From contig NZ_JAUCBM010000003.1 of assembly GCF_030362795.1 (NCBI RefSeq), forward strand, positions 186,001 to 250,000: DNA of 64,000 nucleotides. The letters are read 5' to 3'. The notes beneath the pieces were generated by a model. The model worked only from the letters and a program-made list of their open reading frames with translations, ran no database searches and was not told the DNA's origin. This DNA is from Pseudochrobactrum kiredjianiae. GTDB taxonomy: Bacteria; Pseudomonadota; Alphaproteobacteria; Rhizobiales; Rhizobiaceae. Position numbers and translations under genes: made by a program. This document shows, piece by piece, positions 31,098 through 39,951 of this stretch (positions are counted from its first letter, which is position 1; every line of letters begins with the position of its first letter).

Positions 31098-32174
31098 CTA
31101 TTCCATCTGTGTAATGCGGCGGTCTGTGAAATTGAGGCGATGAGCGGCCAGTGCTTCCACCAGTGCGCGCATTTCCGGCTCACGCAGCAACAATTCATCC
31201 AGCTCGGTCATCTGGTTCATGGCGACAAGGCGCAGAATATCCTCGCGAACAGAACCATCCGCACGACGCGGCAAATGCGCGACGGGCTGAAGCAGCTCAA
31301 CTTTATAACCTTTAAGACGTGCGCGCAGCGATTTTTCATCGGCATTGAGTGTTTCAACAAAAGCGTAAATCCCCACACCTTTGGCAGGGAGCGAATAGAG
31401 GCTCAGGGAAACATCTTTCACACGCGGGTCAGATTTCAATGCTGAAATAATCGCCGGACCTTCATTATCAATACGGTCGCCGGTGCCTTCACCATCAGAC
31501 CAGTTGAAGATGCCACGGGTGATAAAATTATAGGCTTTTTTACCTGTGGCCAGCCAGATACGTGACGGCAAAGAGCGGCGGGCCAGAATACGTTTTTCCG
31601 TTGGGGTCATCAAATCCGGCGCAAAATTGCGCTTCTGTTTGATGAGATGGCGGAAATCTTCATAGGCCATCAGGCGGTAATAGGCGCCACGACGGCGATG
31701 GACAGAGGCCAGCTGGAAGTCGATTACAGCGGCTTCACCTTCCGGTGTCATCAGCCAGTTCTGCGGCTTTTGCAGATCATTATGAGTCACACCCATGCGG
31801 CGCATATCGCGCAAGATACGGTGTGCCGACAAATACCATTCCCGGTGGGAAGGACGCGCCAGATGCAACGGCGTGCCATCTGTCCAGGTGCGGAACAAAC
31901 CATCTTTATCGGTTGCAAGCAGTTGCGGCGTGCCTTTGATGCCGCGCACTTTTTTCAGGCCACGGATTTCACGGCGTGCCAGCCACCAGGCCAGCGGGCT
32001 TGACCACCACGGCGCTGCGCTGACAACGCGGCGGATAATGCGGGTTTCCGGTTCGCCTTCAAAATAGCCGGCGCGGGTTTCCGAGAAAATGTCCCGTTTA
32101 AAAACAGCAGTCTCATAGAAAGCCGGAATGGTTTCCATGAGTTGGGTATCGGTCTCGGATGTTGAATAATTCAT
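31098..32174 (-). CDS. RIO/lipopolysaccharide-kinase-like protein with an AMP-binding C-terminal-like tail
   Basis: A 358-residue protein. The middle has a protein-kinase-like fold core: catalytic-loop-like THNDLQKPQNWLM (131-142) and a DFQ in place of DFG (152-154). After about residue 240 the sequence DPRVKDVSLSLYSLPAKGVG, FVET and LPRRADGSVREDILRLVAMN resembles the small C-terminal domain of acyl-CoA/AMP-forming ligases, but without its usual lysine. The start is the first ATG; an ATG at 32138 is the alternative, and neither has a good ribosome site. The substrate is unknown. It is divergent from the asmA gene. Confidence 0.7.
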   Translation of the reverse strand: MNYSTSETDTQLMETIPAFYETAVFKRDIFSETRAGYFEGEPETRIIRRVVSAAPWWSSPLAWWLARREIRGLKKVRGIKGTPQLLATDKDGLFRTWTDGTPLHLARPSHREWYLSAHRILRDMRRMGVTHNDLQKPQNWLMTPEGEAAVIDFQLASVHRRRGAYYRLMAYEDFRHLIKQKRNFAPDLMTPTEKRILARRSLPSRIWLATGKKAYNFITRGIFNWSDGEGTGDRIDNEGPAIISALKSDPRVKDVSLSLYSLPAKGVGIYAFVETLNADEKSLRARLKGYKVELLQPVAHLPRRADGSVREDILRLVAMNQMTELDELLLREPEMRALVEALAAHRLNFTDRRITQME

Positions 32175-32423
32175 GATAATGTCACAGATATAAAGTCAAT
32201 TGAGTGATGAGCCTTTGCTGCCCGAAGAGCAGAAAAACAAAATGATATTGGCTGTTATATGACACCTGTAAAGATTAGCGCGCGGCGGATCAAGTCATGT
32301 GATGGTCTTTGGTAATTTGTTTCAAGCTTGTGGACAGGTGTGCTCAGGCTTTTCAGATGTGAAAATACCTTGGTGCAGCAGGCTTTGTGCCGCTATGGTG
32401 CGCACTGAAATGTGATTCACTGC

Positions 32424-32520
32424 CAGCTGCTTTGCAGCTGTTTTAAGAGTGGCTGCAAGGCAGCTTTGTTGATTAATGGCTGCAAAGCAGCATGTTTGGA
32501 TATATGGCTGCAAAGCAGCC
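32424..32520. repeat. Array of four phased short palindromes before asmA
   Basis: Four copies: CAGCTGC-TTT-GCAGCTG (32424-32440), GGCTGC-AAG-GCAGCT (32451-32465), GGCTGC-AAA-GCAGC (32478-32491) and GGCTGC-AAA-GCAGCC (32506-32520). Their centres are 26-28 bp apart. The last palindrome abuts the GGAG ribosome site of asmA. Between the kinase-like gene and this array (32175-32423) no other feature is seen. Confidence 0.85.
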
Positions 32521-32531
32521 GGAGTAAGACT

Positions 32532-35500
32532 TTGGGGCGTTTGTTCGTTGTAATTGGTGGTTTGCTGGTTCTGGTGCTGACTTTGGCGCTGGTTGTGCCG
32601 CCATTTATCGACTGGACAGGGTATCGTGACCGTTTTGAGCAGGAAGCCAGCCGTATTTTAGGCCGCCCTGTTCATGTTAATGGTACCGCTACAGCGCGCC
32701 TTTTACCCTTTCCATCGGTAACATTCTCTGATGTGCGCGTTGAAGGCGAAGATGGCCGCAAAGCGCTGACCATGGCACAGTTCTCCATGGATGCAGAACT
32801 GATGCCGTTTTTGCGCGGTGAAATCCTGATATTTGATATGCGGATGGAAAAGCCGCATCTGTTTGCCGGGCTCGATGCACAGGGCAAGCTGAACTGGACA
32901 TTGCCTGAAAACAGCAATCTTGCCGGATCAAAAGTCCGCATTGAAAAACTGGCGCTGCGCGACGGACAAATTACACTGCAAGACGGTATGCGTGGCCGCC
33001 AACAAGAATTGCAGAATATCAATGCGACACTGTCGGCTGATAGTCTGGCAGGGCCTTGGCGGATTAATGGTCGCTTGCAGGCCGATGGTCAGCCCTTCGG
33101 TTTTGAAATCAATACGGGTGAGAAAAAAACAGATAGTCCTCTGCGTTTGCGCATTGGTTTGCAGCCGGCCAATCTGGCCTTGTCACTTGAGACTGAAGGC
33201 GATGTAACCATTGCCGATGGTCAGCCGCTCTATAAAGGCCAGTTTTCCTTTCTGACCTTGAGCGATGACGAGCGCAAAAAGCAAGGCAATACACCGGCTG
33301 TCATGCTGGATAAGCTGCGCCTGACCGGAAAGTTCGAAGCACAAAACAGCGGCTTCAATATTGAAGAATTCCGTATGGAGCAGGGTGAGGCCGATGCGCC
33401 CTATGTGATTAATGGCAAGGCGCAGCTTGATCTGGCAGATAATCCGCACTTTATGATTAGTGCGGATGGCCAGCAGGTTTATCTGGACGGGATGAAACCT
33501 GATGTCAGCGTGAAAGATGACAAGGCTGCGTCAGCGCAACCGGTCATGTCCTTCCGTGAGAAAGTCGATTTTTTTCAGGCAATGCTGGAGCGTATTCCGG
33601 TGCCGGATATTCCGGGCAAAATTGATCTGCGTTTGCCAGCCATTGTCGCCAGCGGCACAACAATCCGCTCTGTGATTATCCGTGCAGAACCGGATAAAGG
33701 TGCGTGGAATATCAGCCAGTTGCAAGCCGATCTTCCGGGGCGCACCCAGATTGAAGCCAAAGGCAAATTGCAGCTCGGATCGGATTTTGGCTTCCAGGGG
33801 AACTTCTTGTTGGCTTCTCGCCAGCCTGCCGGATTTGCTGCATGGTTGTCCGGCGAGAGTGGTAAACCTGCGCTAGCACAGGTGCCAGCCGCTGGTTTCT
33901 CCGGAAAGATCAATCTGAATAATGATGCTCAGAAGATTGATGATCTGGAAATTGTGCTTGGTGAAACAGTGCTGAATGGCAGTTTTGAACGCAGCAGCGG
34001 CGAAAAACGCGCAACTTCCTCTGTGCTGAATATTCAGGGCAAGGCGCTGGATGCCGGTACGATGCAGTTGCTGAGTGGATTGTTTTTACGTGAAGGTGAC
34101 CTGTCAGCGCTTGCCGGTGAAAATCTGACCGTTAATCTCAAAGCAGGACCGGTTAAATTTGCCGAGCTGGAAGCCGAGCAGCTTGATATGGCGTTTCGCC
34201 TGAGCAATGGCAAGCTTGATTTTGATCGCTTGCTGATCAGTGGTCTGGAAGGCGCAACAATCACTGCGACCGGATCATTGCGACCGTTTGATAATTCGGT
34301 GAATGCCAATCTTGATGCGACAATTCTGGCCGATGATCTCAGCCCTGTGTTGCGTCAGCTCAATGCCAGTTTTCCGCGTGAACCCTTGATCTCGGCACTT
34401 GCTGCCCGTGCCGCATCCTATCCTGATTTGTTTTCCGGTACCAAACTCGACCTGCTGGTCAATGCCGTTAATCTGTTTGCCGATGGTGACGCAGCAGAGC
34501 AATCCGCTGAAGCTGACGCAAAACAAGTACCTGCAAAGGCGGAGAACGCACGCGGCAATCGGGTTAAATCCGGTGGGAAAGTGACTGATGCCGCAAAGAG
34601 CGATATTGCCGAGTTTTCCTTTAGTCTCAATGGGCAAAGTGGGGCGCTGATCCTCTCCGTCGCGGGCTCGTCGAAGGGGACTTTGACCGGCGCTGAGCCG
34701 ATGCAGCTCTCTCTGACGGCCAATGCGAAAGCGGATTCCGGTGAAGCGGCGCTGGCATTGCTTGGATTGCCGGTTGTGCCGCTGGGGCTGATGGGCGAAG
34801 CGGAACTGAATTTGCAGGCGCAAGGCGCGCCTGTTGCCGGTATGAAAACGGCGCTGGAAATCAGTGGCGATGATGGCAATGCACGTCTTGATGGTGTGAT
34901 TACGTTGACCGGCGATGAGTTGACAGCCAGCGGTAAAGCCGTACTCAAAAGTGATGATCTCGAACCGTTTCTGGCAACAGCAGGCTATGCTTTGCCTTTT
35001 GGGCGCGGCTTTGGCGCAGGATTGCCGGTGGATATTACCAGCGATTTTCAATTCGGGAAAAACATTGTCCGACTGCCGAATTTGCAGGGTAAACTAGATG
35101 ATGAGACGGTGACTGCCAGACTGGACGGATCACTCAGCGATCAGGCTGTAGCGCAATTGCGTGGTGAGATTAAGCTGGAACGCTTTGATCTGGTCGCATT
35201 ATTCGCAGGAATGACCGGTCTGCCGCTTACAGATATTTCATCGGCGAATAGCAAAAACTGGTCGCAAATGTCTTTTGGTAAGAGAAGTAATCTGCCGATC
35301 GGGTTAGATCTGAAAATGACTGCCACAGCGGCAGCGCTGACGGATACGCTGGCTTTAACTGACTTCTCTGCCCGCCTTGCTAAAAATGATCAGCAATTAC
35401 AAGTCAGTGAGCTTGGTGGTCAATGGGCTAACGGCAAATTATCGGGCAAGATAGAGCTGAATAATGCCAATGGAACTGTGCTGGTGAATGGCGATTTGCG

Positions 35501-36368
35501 CCTGTCCGGTGCTGACATGGCCGCACTCTATCAGCCTGAAAACACGCAGGCACCATTGCGCGGTGAAAGCGATATCAAACTGGACTTTGCCGGTAGTGGT
35601 AAGTCTATGGCTGATCTCGTGCATTCATTGGCGGGAGAAGGGGCTCTGACAGTTGACAATCCGGTAATTGCCGGATTGAATATTGCGGCAATGCCGGAGA
35701 TTTTACGCCAATCTGATGAATTATCAGGTGCAAGCAAAGCGTCGGTTGAACCCAAACAAGCAGAAGCCGAGCGCTCCAAACTATCGCACGCTCTGACGCA
35801 AAACGGCCAGATGAGCGCCAATTCGTTGCAGGCGTCGTTGTCGCTTGCCGGTGGTATTCTCCGTGCGCCGTCGGTCAAAATTGAGAGCGATACAGCGGTT
35901 TTGCGTAATGATATTCAGTTCGATTTTAACCGTTTTATTTGGGGTGGTTCCGGTGCGCTCGATATGGTGCTGCCGCAGCATGAGCGCAATGATGTGGCAC
36001 CGCAAGTGCAGTTCACTCTGGCGGGTACGTGGAACCAGCCGCAAGTCCGGTTTGACTATCAGCCGATGGTGCAGTTTTTAACACAGCGCAGTTTGCTGCG
36101 TGAGCAGTTGCGCGTAGAGGCTGTACAGGCTCTGATTATTGAAAAACAGCGTTTAAAGCGCGAGGCTGATTATTATATTGCCCGTGCAGAAGCACGCAAG
36201 CGTCAGCGTATCGAGGCTGAGGAAGCGGTGCGCAGACGTGCCGAGGAGGCTGCAGGTTCAGGAACGGTTCTGCCGCAGCAGCTGCCGAGACAACCAAACA
36301 GCACGCCTGACTTCAAGCCAAATCTTGATGAGTTTTTGCAGACGCTGCCGGAAACAACAATCCAATAA
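32532..36368 (+). CDS. AsmA family protein, very large (1278 aa)
   Basis: Inner-membrane-anchored periplasmic protein of the AsmA family, implicated in outer-membrane biogenesis and phospholipid transfer. One N-terminal membrane helix (RLFVVIGGLLVLVLTLALVVPPF) leads to the AsmA N-domain (FIDWTGYRDRFEQEASRILG) and then a long beta-rich region of repeated FxL-type strands; the AsmA_2 region near residue 1000-1190 has DIKLDFAGSGKSMADLVHSL. The end is a charged coiled coil (AEARKRQRIEAEEA). I start at the TTG at 32532 (GGAGTAAGAC just upstream); an ATG at 32412 would translate through the palindrome array and is unlikely. Confidence 0.88.
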   Translation: MGRLFVVIGGLLVLVLTLALVVPPFIDWTGYRDRFEQEASRILGRPVHVNGTATARLLPFPSVTFSDVRVEGEDGRKALTMAQFSMDAELMPFLRGEILIFDMRMEKPHLFAGLDAQGKLNWTLPENSNLAGSKVRIEKLALRDGQITLQDGMRGRQQELQNINATLSADSLAGPWRINGRLQADGQPFGFEINTGEKKTDSPLRLRIGLQPANLALSLETEGDVTIADGQPLYKGQFSFLTLSDDERKKQGNTPAVMLDKLRLTGKFEAQNSGFNIEEFRMEQGEADAPYVINGKAQLDLADNPHFMISADGQQVYLDGMKPDVSVKDDKAASAQPVMSFREKVDFFQAMLERIPVPDIPGKIDLRLPAIVASGTTIRSVIIRAEPDKGAWNISQLQADLPGRTQIEAKGKLQLGSDFGFQGNFLLASRQPAGFAAWLSGESGKPALAQVPAAGFSGKINLNNDAQKIDDLEIVLGETVLNGSFERSSGEKRATSSVLNIQGKALDAGTMQLLSGLFLREGDLSALAGENLTVNLKAGPVKFAELEAEQLDMAFRLSNGKLDFDRLLISGLEGATITATGSLRPFDNSVNANLDATILADDLSPVLRQLNASFPREPLISALAARAASYPDLFSGTKLDLLVNAVNLFADGDAAEQSAEADAKQVPAKAENARGNRVKSGGKVTDAAKSDIAEFSFSLNGQSGALILSVAGSSKGTLTGAEPMQLSLTANAKADSGEAALALLGLPVVPLGLMGEAELNLQAQGAPVAGMKTALEISGDDGNARLDGVITLTGDELTASGKAVLKSDDLEPFLATAGYALPFGRGFGAGLPVDITSDFQFGKNIVRLPNLQGKLDDETVTARLDGSLSDQAVAQLRGEIKLERFDLVALFAGMTGLPLTDISSANSKNWSQMSFGKRSNLPIGLDLKMTATAAALTDTLALTDFSARLAKNDQQLQVSELGGQWANGKLSGKIELNNANGTVLVNGDLRLSGADMAALYQPENTQAPLRGESDIKLDFAGSGKSMADLVHSLAGEGALTVDNPVIAGLNIAAMPEILRQSDELSGASKASVEPKQAEAERSKLSHALTQNGQMSANSLQASLSLAGGILRAPSVKIESDTAVLRNDIQFDFNRFIWGGSGALDMVLPQHERNDVAPQVQFTLAGTWNQPQVRFDYQPMVQFLTQRSLLREQLRVEAVQALIIEKQRLKREADYYIARAEARKRQRIEAEEAVRRRAEEAAGSGTVLPQQLPRQPNSTPDFKPNLDEFLQTLPETTIQ

Positions 36369-36376
36369 GCAGCTGC

Positions 36377-36646
36377 TTATTGGCCGGCTTTGCCGAGTAC
36401 CCAATCCAGCGCGTAAAGGCGCAGGCTGGAAGAGAGATTGTTGTTGCGATCACGTTCATCGTCAATCATCGCGATGAGTGAAGCCAGAGACTGGCTGTTT
36501 TGTGCGGCGATTTCTACGATAATATCGTAAAAAGCATCTTCCAGTGAAAAACTGGTGGCATGGCCATGCAAGGTAATGGAGTGTTTGCGCAGACGTGCCT
36601 TGCTGCGGGCAAGAGTGCTGGCAAGAGGAGCGGATTTTTCGCTCAT
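36377..36646 (-). CDS. Ribbon-helix-helix domain protein (RHH_4 type)
   Basis: An 89-residue protein. A basic stretch (RSKARLRKHSITLHGHATSFSLEDAFYDII) fits a ribbon-helix-helix DNA-binding fold of the RHH_4 family, in which RKHSITL is the strand and the SLEDAFYDII segment the first helix. It lies in a four-base overlap behind the DUF4169 gene, downstream of sspB, the usual alphaproteobacterial order. Its target is unknown. Confidence 0.75.
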   Translation of the reverse strand: MSEKSAPLASTLARSKARLRKHSITLHGHATSFSLEDAFYDIIVEIAAQNSQSLASLIAMIDDERDRNNNLSSSLRLYALDWVLGKAGQ

Positions 36647-36852
36647 TCTGTTTCAGCTTCTGATGAGCCGGTGTTGCGCGGCTCCAGTTTGTTTTGCTCC
36701 AAAAATCTCTCATCTTTTTCAGACTGAGTTTTGTCGAAGCTCTTTTCTGCTTTGGTGCGTCCGAACAGGACGCGATTGGCGCTGGCTTCAACTTCTTTGG
36801 AAGCGCGTGCTTTGCGTTTTTTGAATTGTTTGAGATTGATAATGTCACTCAT
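36643..36852 (-). CDS. DUF4169 family small protein
   Basis: A 69-residue charged protein starting MSDIINLKQFKKRKARASKE, the signature of DUF4169, with a helical middle (EVEASANRVLFGRTKAEK) and an acidic tail. The ATG at 36852 has GAGAGGC upstream; the longer start at 36885 adds 11 residues. It overlaps the ribbon-helix-helix gene by four bases and follows sspB by 62 bases. Function unknown. Confidence 0.78.
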   Translation of the reverse strand: MSDIINLKQFKKRKARASKEVEASANRVLFGRTKAEKSFDKTQSEKDERFLEQNKLEPRNTGSSEAETE

Positions 36853-36914
36853 GACTATGCCTCTCAAAAAGCAACAATGATGCATTCCGGCACGAGCCGG
36901 AATGCGGAAATTCT

Positions 36915-37514
36915 TTATTTTTTGCGGAAAGCATCAAGGGAAACAACATCGGCTGAAGGCTTCGGCGCTTCTTCTTCTGTTTCTGTCACTTCCGTGTTGT
37001 CTTCTTTACCGGCAGATTTGCTGCGGTCAGCTTTTTTGGCTGGTTTTTTCGCAGGTTTGGCCGGAGTTTCAGCCTCATCCGCAGTAGCATCGTCTTGCGG
37101 ACGCAACTCGGACACAATTTCAAGATTTTCAGTGTCGTTGTCGCCGGTAGGCAAAGCAATGGACACATCAAATTCCAGCTCGAAATTCACTGACGGATCG
37201 TAGAAACCGCGAATAGCCGAGAACGGGATAACCAGTTTTTCAGCGATTTCGCCGAAAGACAAACCAACTTCAAAAAGCTGCTCGGTCACCACCAGATCCC
37301 AATACTGGTGCTGCATAACAATTGTCATCTGTTCAGGATATTTTTCCTTCAGACGAGATGAAATACGGACGCCCGGTGCTTCGGTCAGAAAGGTGATGAA
37401 GAAGTGGTGATTGCCCGGCAGACCTGCCTTGTTCACTTCCATAAGCACTTTGCGGATAACGCCGCGAAGCGCATCCTGAGCAAGAATGTCGTAACGGATA
37501 AGATCCTGAACCAT
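36915..37514 (-). CDS. sspB: SspB, ClpXP adaptor for ssrA-tagged proteins (alpha type)
   Basis: A 199-residue adaptor that binds the tmRNA-encoded tag and delivers tagged proteins to ClpXP. The Sm-like tag-binding fold is seen in IRYDILAQDALRGVIRKVL, NHHFFITFLTEAPGVRIS and HQYWDLVVTEQLFEVGLSF (about residues 5-115). A lysine/proline/glutamate linker follows, and the end DVVSLDAFRKK resembles the C-terminal ClpX-binding tail. Its proximity to the tmRNA gene (about 2 kb) is fitting. First gene of a probable three-gene operon with DUF4169 and the ribbon-helix-helix gene. Confidence 0.92.
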   Translation of the reverse strand: MVQDLIRYDILAQDALRGVIRKVLMEVNKAGLPGNHHFFITFLTEAPGVRISSRLKEKYPEQMTIVMQHQYWDLVVTEQLFEVGLSFGEIAEKLVIPFSAIRGFYDPSVNFELEFDVSIALPTGDNDTENLEIVSELRPQDDATADEAETPAKPAKKPAKKADRSKSAGKEDNTEVTETEEEAPKPSADVVSLDAFRKK

Positions 37515-38007
37515 TAAATCCTTATCCCGCGGATTCGAGGAGAGTTGTCATAAATGTTGTCTAAGGCAGCATTGCCGTATGATCAATCGATAATCAACAA
37601 TGGCTCGCCGTCCAAAACAGCATCATCTGATGCATTGGTACAACAGCTTTTGTCTTTTGTGTGAAAAAAGCGCTGCATCACTGTCTCATTTATCAATATA
37701 CCGCTGTAATGAAAGGTGAAAGTGATTTTTAAAATTATTACTTCATCTAACAAAACCTCAGGAGCGGTTTCAGTTCACGCCGAACCGTTTAAACCGCTAT
37801 AACTTGTTCTTTTTACTAGTATTTATCCGGATATATGCGTCACATTTATCGGAATGCGTTCTGGTGTTTTTTAGCGTTTAAATTGCTGAAATTACGGTTG
37901 ACCATTTGATGCACCGTCACTATTTTCGCACTCCCTTCAGGCCGGAATAATAGCTGCCACGCAGAGGCAGAGCTGTAATCTATCGGCCATTCTGAAAGTT
38001 TATAAAT
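37515..38007 (+). other. Divergent intergenic region between sspB and the MFS gene
   Basis: About 490 bases with no supported gene. It holds a degenerate dispersed repeat (see 37744-37850) and presumably the promoters of both divergent genes. An A+T-rich stretch at 37680-37750 may hold promoter elements; no clear boxes are assigned. Confidence 0.4.
37744..37850. repeat. Degenerate copy of the dispersed palindromic repeat
   Basis: AGCGGTTTCAGTTCACGCCGAACCGTTTAAACCGCTATAAC matches in layout the 25131-25175 palindrome, and the following CTTTTTACTAG..TTATCCGGAT parallels its right part. More diverged than the other copies; boundaries approximate. Confidence 0.5.
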
Positions 38008-39225
38008 ATGTCTGTTCATTTGTTACGCACTGCATTGGTGCTGGGCTTTATTTCGGCTATCGGGCCGTTTGCTATTGATATGTATCTGCCGGCATTGCCT
38101 GCGATTGCCAAAGATTTGTCCGCCAATGAAGCCGCAGTGCAGATGAGCCTGATGGTTTTCTTTCTGGCGACTGCGCTGATGCAGATGTTCTGCGGGCCAT
38201 TCTCCGATATTTATGGCCGTAAATTGCCGCTCTATTTGGGGCTTGTACTGTTTGCTGGCGGAAGTATCGGATCGGCGCTGGCGACCAATATTGAAATGCT
38301 GATTTTCTTCCGCTTTGTGCAGGGTATCGGCGCCAGTGCGGGTATGGTCGTGCCGCGTGCAATTGTGCGCGATCTTTATACCGGAGCGGATGCTGCCCGA
38401 TTGATGTCGATGCTGATGCTGGTTTTCTCGATCTCGCCAATTCTCGCACCGCTGACCGGTAGCTTTATCATTGATGATTTCGGCTGGCGCGGTGTGTTCT
38501 GGGCGGTGTTGCTGGCTGCTATTCTTGGCCTCGCGCTGGTGTGCTTTGCACAGGAAGAAACACGTCCGGTTGAAAAGCGGATTTCCGGCGGGGTAGGGCG
38601 CGCGTTGCGTGGTTATGCTCTTCTGATCCGCGACGGTAAATTTATCGGGCTGACTTGCATCGGCGGTTTTTGCATGGCGGCATTTTTTGTCTATCTCGCT
38701 AATTCGTCCTTTATCTTCATGGATAAATACAGCCTGACCCCGCGTGAATATTCACTGGTTTTCTCTCTGAACGCGATCTCCTTTTTCGGGGCGTCGCAGT
38801 TCAACGGTATGCTGGCCAGCCGCTTTGGCCTCAACCGTTTGGTGGCCTATGCGGTCACGGGTTATCTGGTGACGATGATAATTATGGTGCTGGCCGCTAT
38901 GGTTATTTCCCAAAGCCTGTGGCTGGTGATGACGTTTTTATTCATCGGTAATGCATTTCTCGGGTTGGTTTTGCCGGGTACAAGCGTTTTGGCACTGGAC
39001 GATCATGGTGAGATTGCCGGCACAGCGGCTGCATTGCTCGGAACTTTGCAATTATTGGTCGCAGCAGCAGCGATGGGACTTAGCTCCTTCATCATGAATG
39101 GCAATGTTTTGCCGATGCTGGTGGCTATTGCTTTGTGTGGTTTCTGCGCTTGGGTTCTGACCTATCTGACAATTATACGGCGCGGCTTGAAGAAACCTGC
39201 ATCGCCTGAGACAATTATCCGATAA
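38008..39225 (+). CDS. Bcr/CflA-type multidrug efflux MFS transporter
   Basis: Twelve-helix major facilitator drug:proton antiporter, 405 residues. The N-terminal segment IGPFAIDMYLPALPAIAKDL and the loop GPFSDIYGRKLPLYLGL (motif A) are typical of the Bcr/CflA group, as is the helix-5 ISPILAPLTGSFI (motif C). The substrate is not predictable. It is followed by a hairpin terminator that also faces the tmRNA gene. Confidence 0.9.
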   Translation: MSVHLLRTALVLGFISAIGPFAIDMYLPALPAIAKDLSANEAAVQMSLMVFFLATALMQMFCGPFSDIYGRKLPLYLGLVLFAGGSIGSALATNIEMLIFFRFVQGIGASAGMVVPRAIVRDLYTGADAARLMSMLMLVFSISPILAPLTGSFIIDDFGWRGVFWAVLLAAILGLALVCFAQEETRPVEKRISGGVGRALRGYALLIRDGKFIGLTCIGGFCMAAFFVYLANSSFIFMDKYSLTPREYSLVFSLNAISFFGASQFNGMLASRFGLNRLVAYAVTGYLVTMIIMVLAAMVISQSLWLVMTFLFIGNAFLGLVLPGTSVLALDDHGEIAGTAAALLGTLQLLVAAAAMGLSSFIMNGNVLPMLVAIALCGFCAWVLTYLTIIRRGLKKPASPETIIR

Positions 39226-39246
39226 TTCATTGGCACAATAAAATAA

Positions 39247-39275
39247 GGCATCGGAAAATCCGGTGCCTTTTTCAT
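39247..39275. terminator. Terminator between the MFS gene and the tmRNA gene
   Basis: AAGGCATCGG and CCGGTGCCTTTTT arms around AAAAT (one G-T pair). T-rich on the plus strand; the minus strand has TTATTTTAT, so it may also end the tmRNA transcript. Confidence 0.75.
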
Positions 39276-39298
39276 ATGCAGGTATAGAAGATAGAAAG

Positions 39299-39622
39299 TG
39301 GAGGCTTCTGTTGCCAGGTGCCTCCGAACCCCGCCTTAAGGGGCTAACCCTAAGGACTTAGGTTGGGTTTCCCGCACCGCCATTAGGCAGCGAGAGCGTA
39401 ACCCTGAGCTTTGTTGTCATTTGCAACTACTCAATAGCCCGATAACGGTGGTACAATGCCGAGCAAAAAATCAGTCTTTACACCCTTGTCGATCCTGTTT
39501 CGCCCCCGCCACAATACAGCCGTTTCCGTTTAAGCTGTATTCTGGTGGAGGCGCCGGGTACCGCCCCCGGGTCCAAATGGTTTATTACACTGTCCATTTA
39601 TCGCCATAGCCGGTCAAGCCGG
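39299..39622 (-). ncRNA. ssrA: tmRNA (ssrA), circularly permuted two-piece alphaproteobacterial form
   Basis: Read on the minus strand. The acceptor piece comes first and carries a T-arm (CCGGG..CCCGG, loop GGCGGTA) and ends CGCCTCCACCA at 39543. An internal loop with a hairpin (ATACAGC..GCTGTAT) follows, then the coding piece starts GGGGGCGAAACAGGATCGAC at 39507; its GGGGGCG pairs with CGCCTCC of the acceptor end. The tag reading frame 39424-39383 encodes ANDNKAQGYALAA and a TAA stop; with the tRNA-borne alanine this makes the ssrA degradation tag. The 3' part has pseudoknot-like pairs and a closing hairpin GGAGGC..GCCTCC (39300-39325). Exact mature ends are approximate. Function: rescue of stalled ribosomes and tagging for ClpXP. 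Confidence 0.96.
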
Positions 39623-39627
39623 CATGT

Positions 39628-39660
39628 TTTATATAGGTGGCTTCTGCCCGCTTGAAAAGA
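39628..39660 (-). promoter_or_regulatory. Probable promoter of the tmRNA gene
   Basis: On the minus strand TTTTCA (39658-39653), a 17-base spacer and TATATA (39635-39630). Start of transcription would fall about 7 bases on, just before the hairpin GCCGG-CTTGA-CCGGC. Inferred from spacing only. The remainder up to DUF2853 (39661-39951) holds no supported feature. Confidence 0.5.
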
Positions 39661-39951
39661 GGGGAAAAGGCTTTCAGTGATTTTGTGCCGTGAAAAATAT
39701 CAAATGAAGCCATTTGAGCGCGACATGCTTTATTATCATCCATCAATAATGTCTGAAATAATTGTTTGATGCGTTTTCTGAAAGAATAGCGAAACAACGC
39801 CATTGACAGCTTATGGATGCTGGTCAATCCTTTCATAATATACAGGTAATTAAATTTTCGGGCGATTCATTGGCTGTGCCGCGTTTTTCCCTGGTTTACT
39901 ATTACAGGTTTAACGGCCGTAAAAGCGGTCAGATTAAAGGAGAGTGGTTTC

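Noticed and set aside
32412-32531. An ATG start giving asmA 40 more residues
   Set aside because: The added residues are the translation of the palindrome array and have no ribosome site; the TTG at 32532 has GGAG upstream and gives a normal signal anchor.
39585-39836. An 83-codon minus-strand frame overlapping the 5' end of the tmRNA gene
   Set aside because: Its end lies inside the acceptor piece of the tmRNA and it covers the probable tmRNA promoter; no family resemblance seen.
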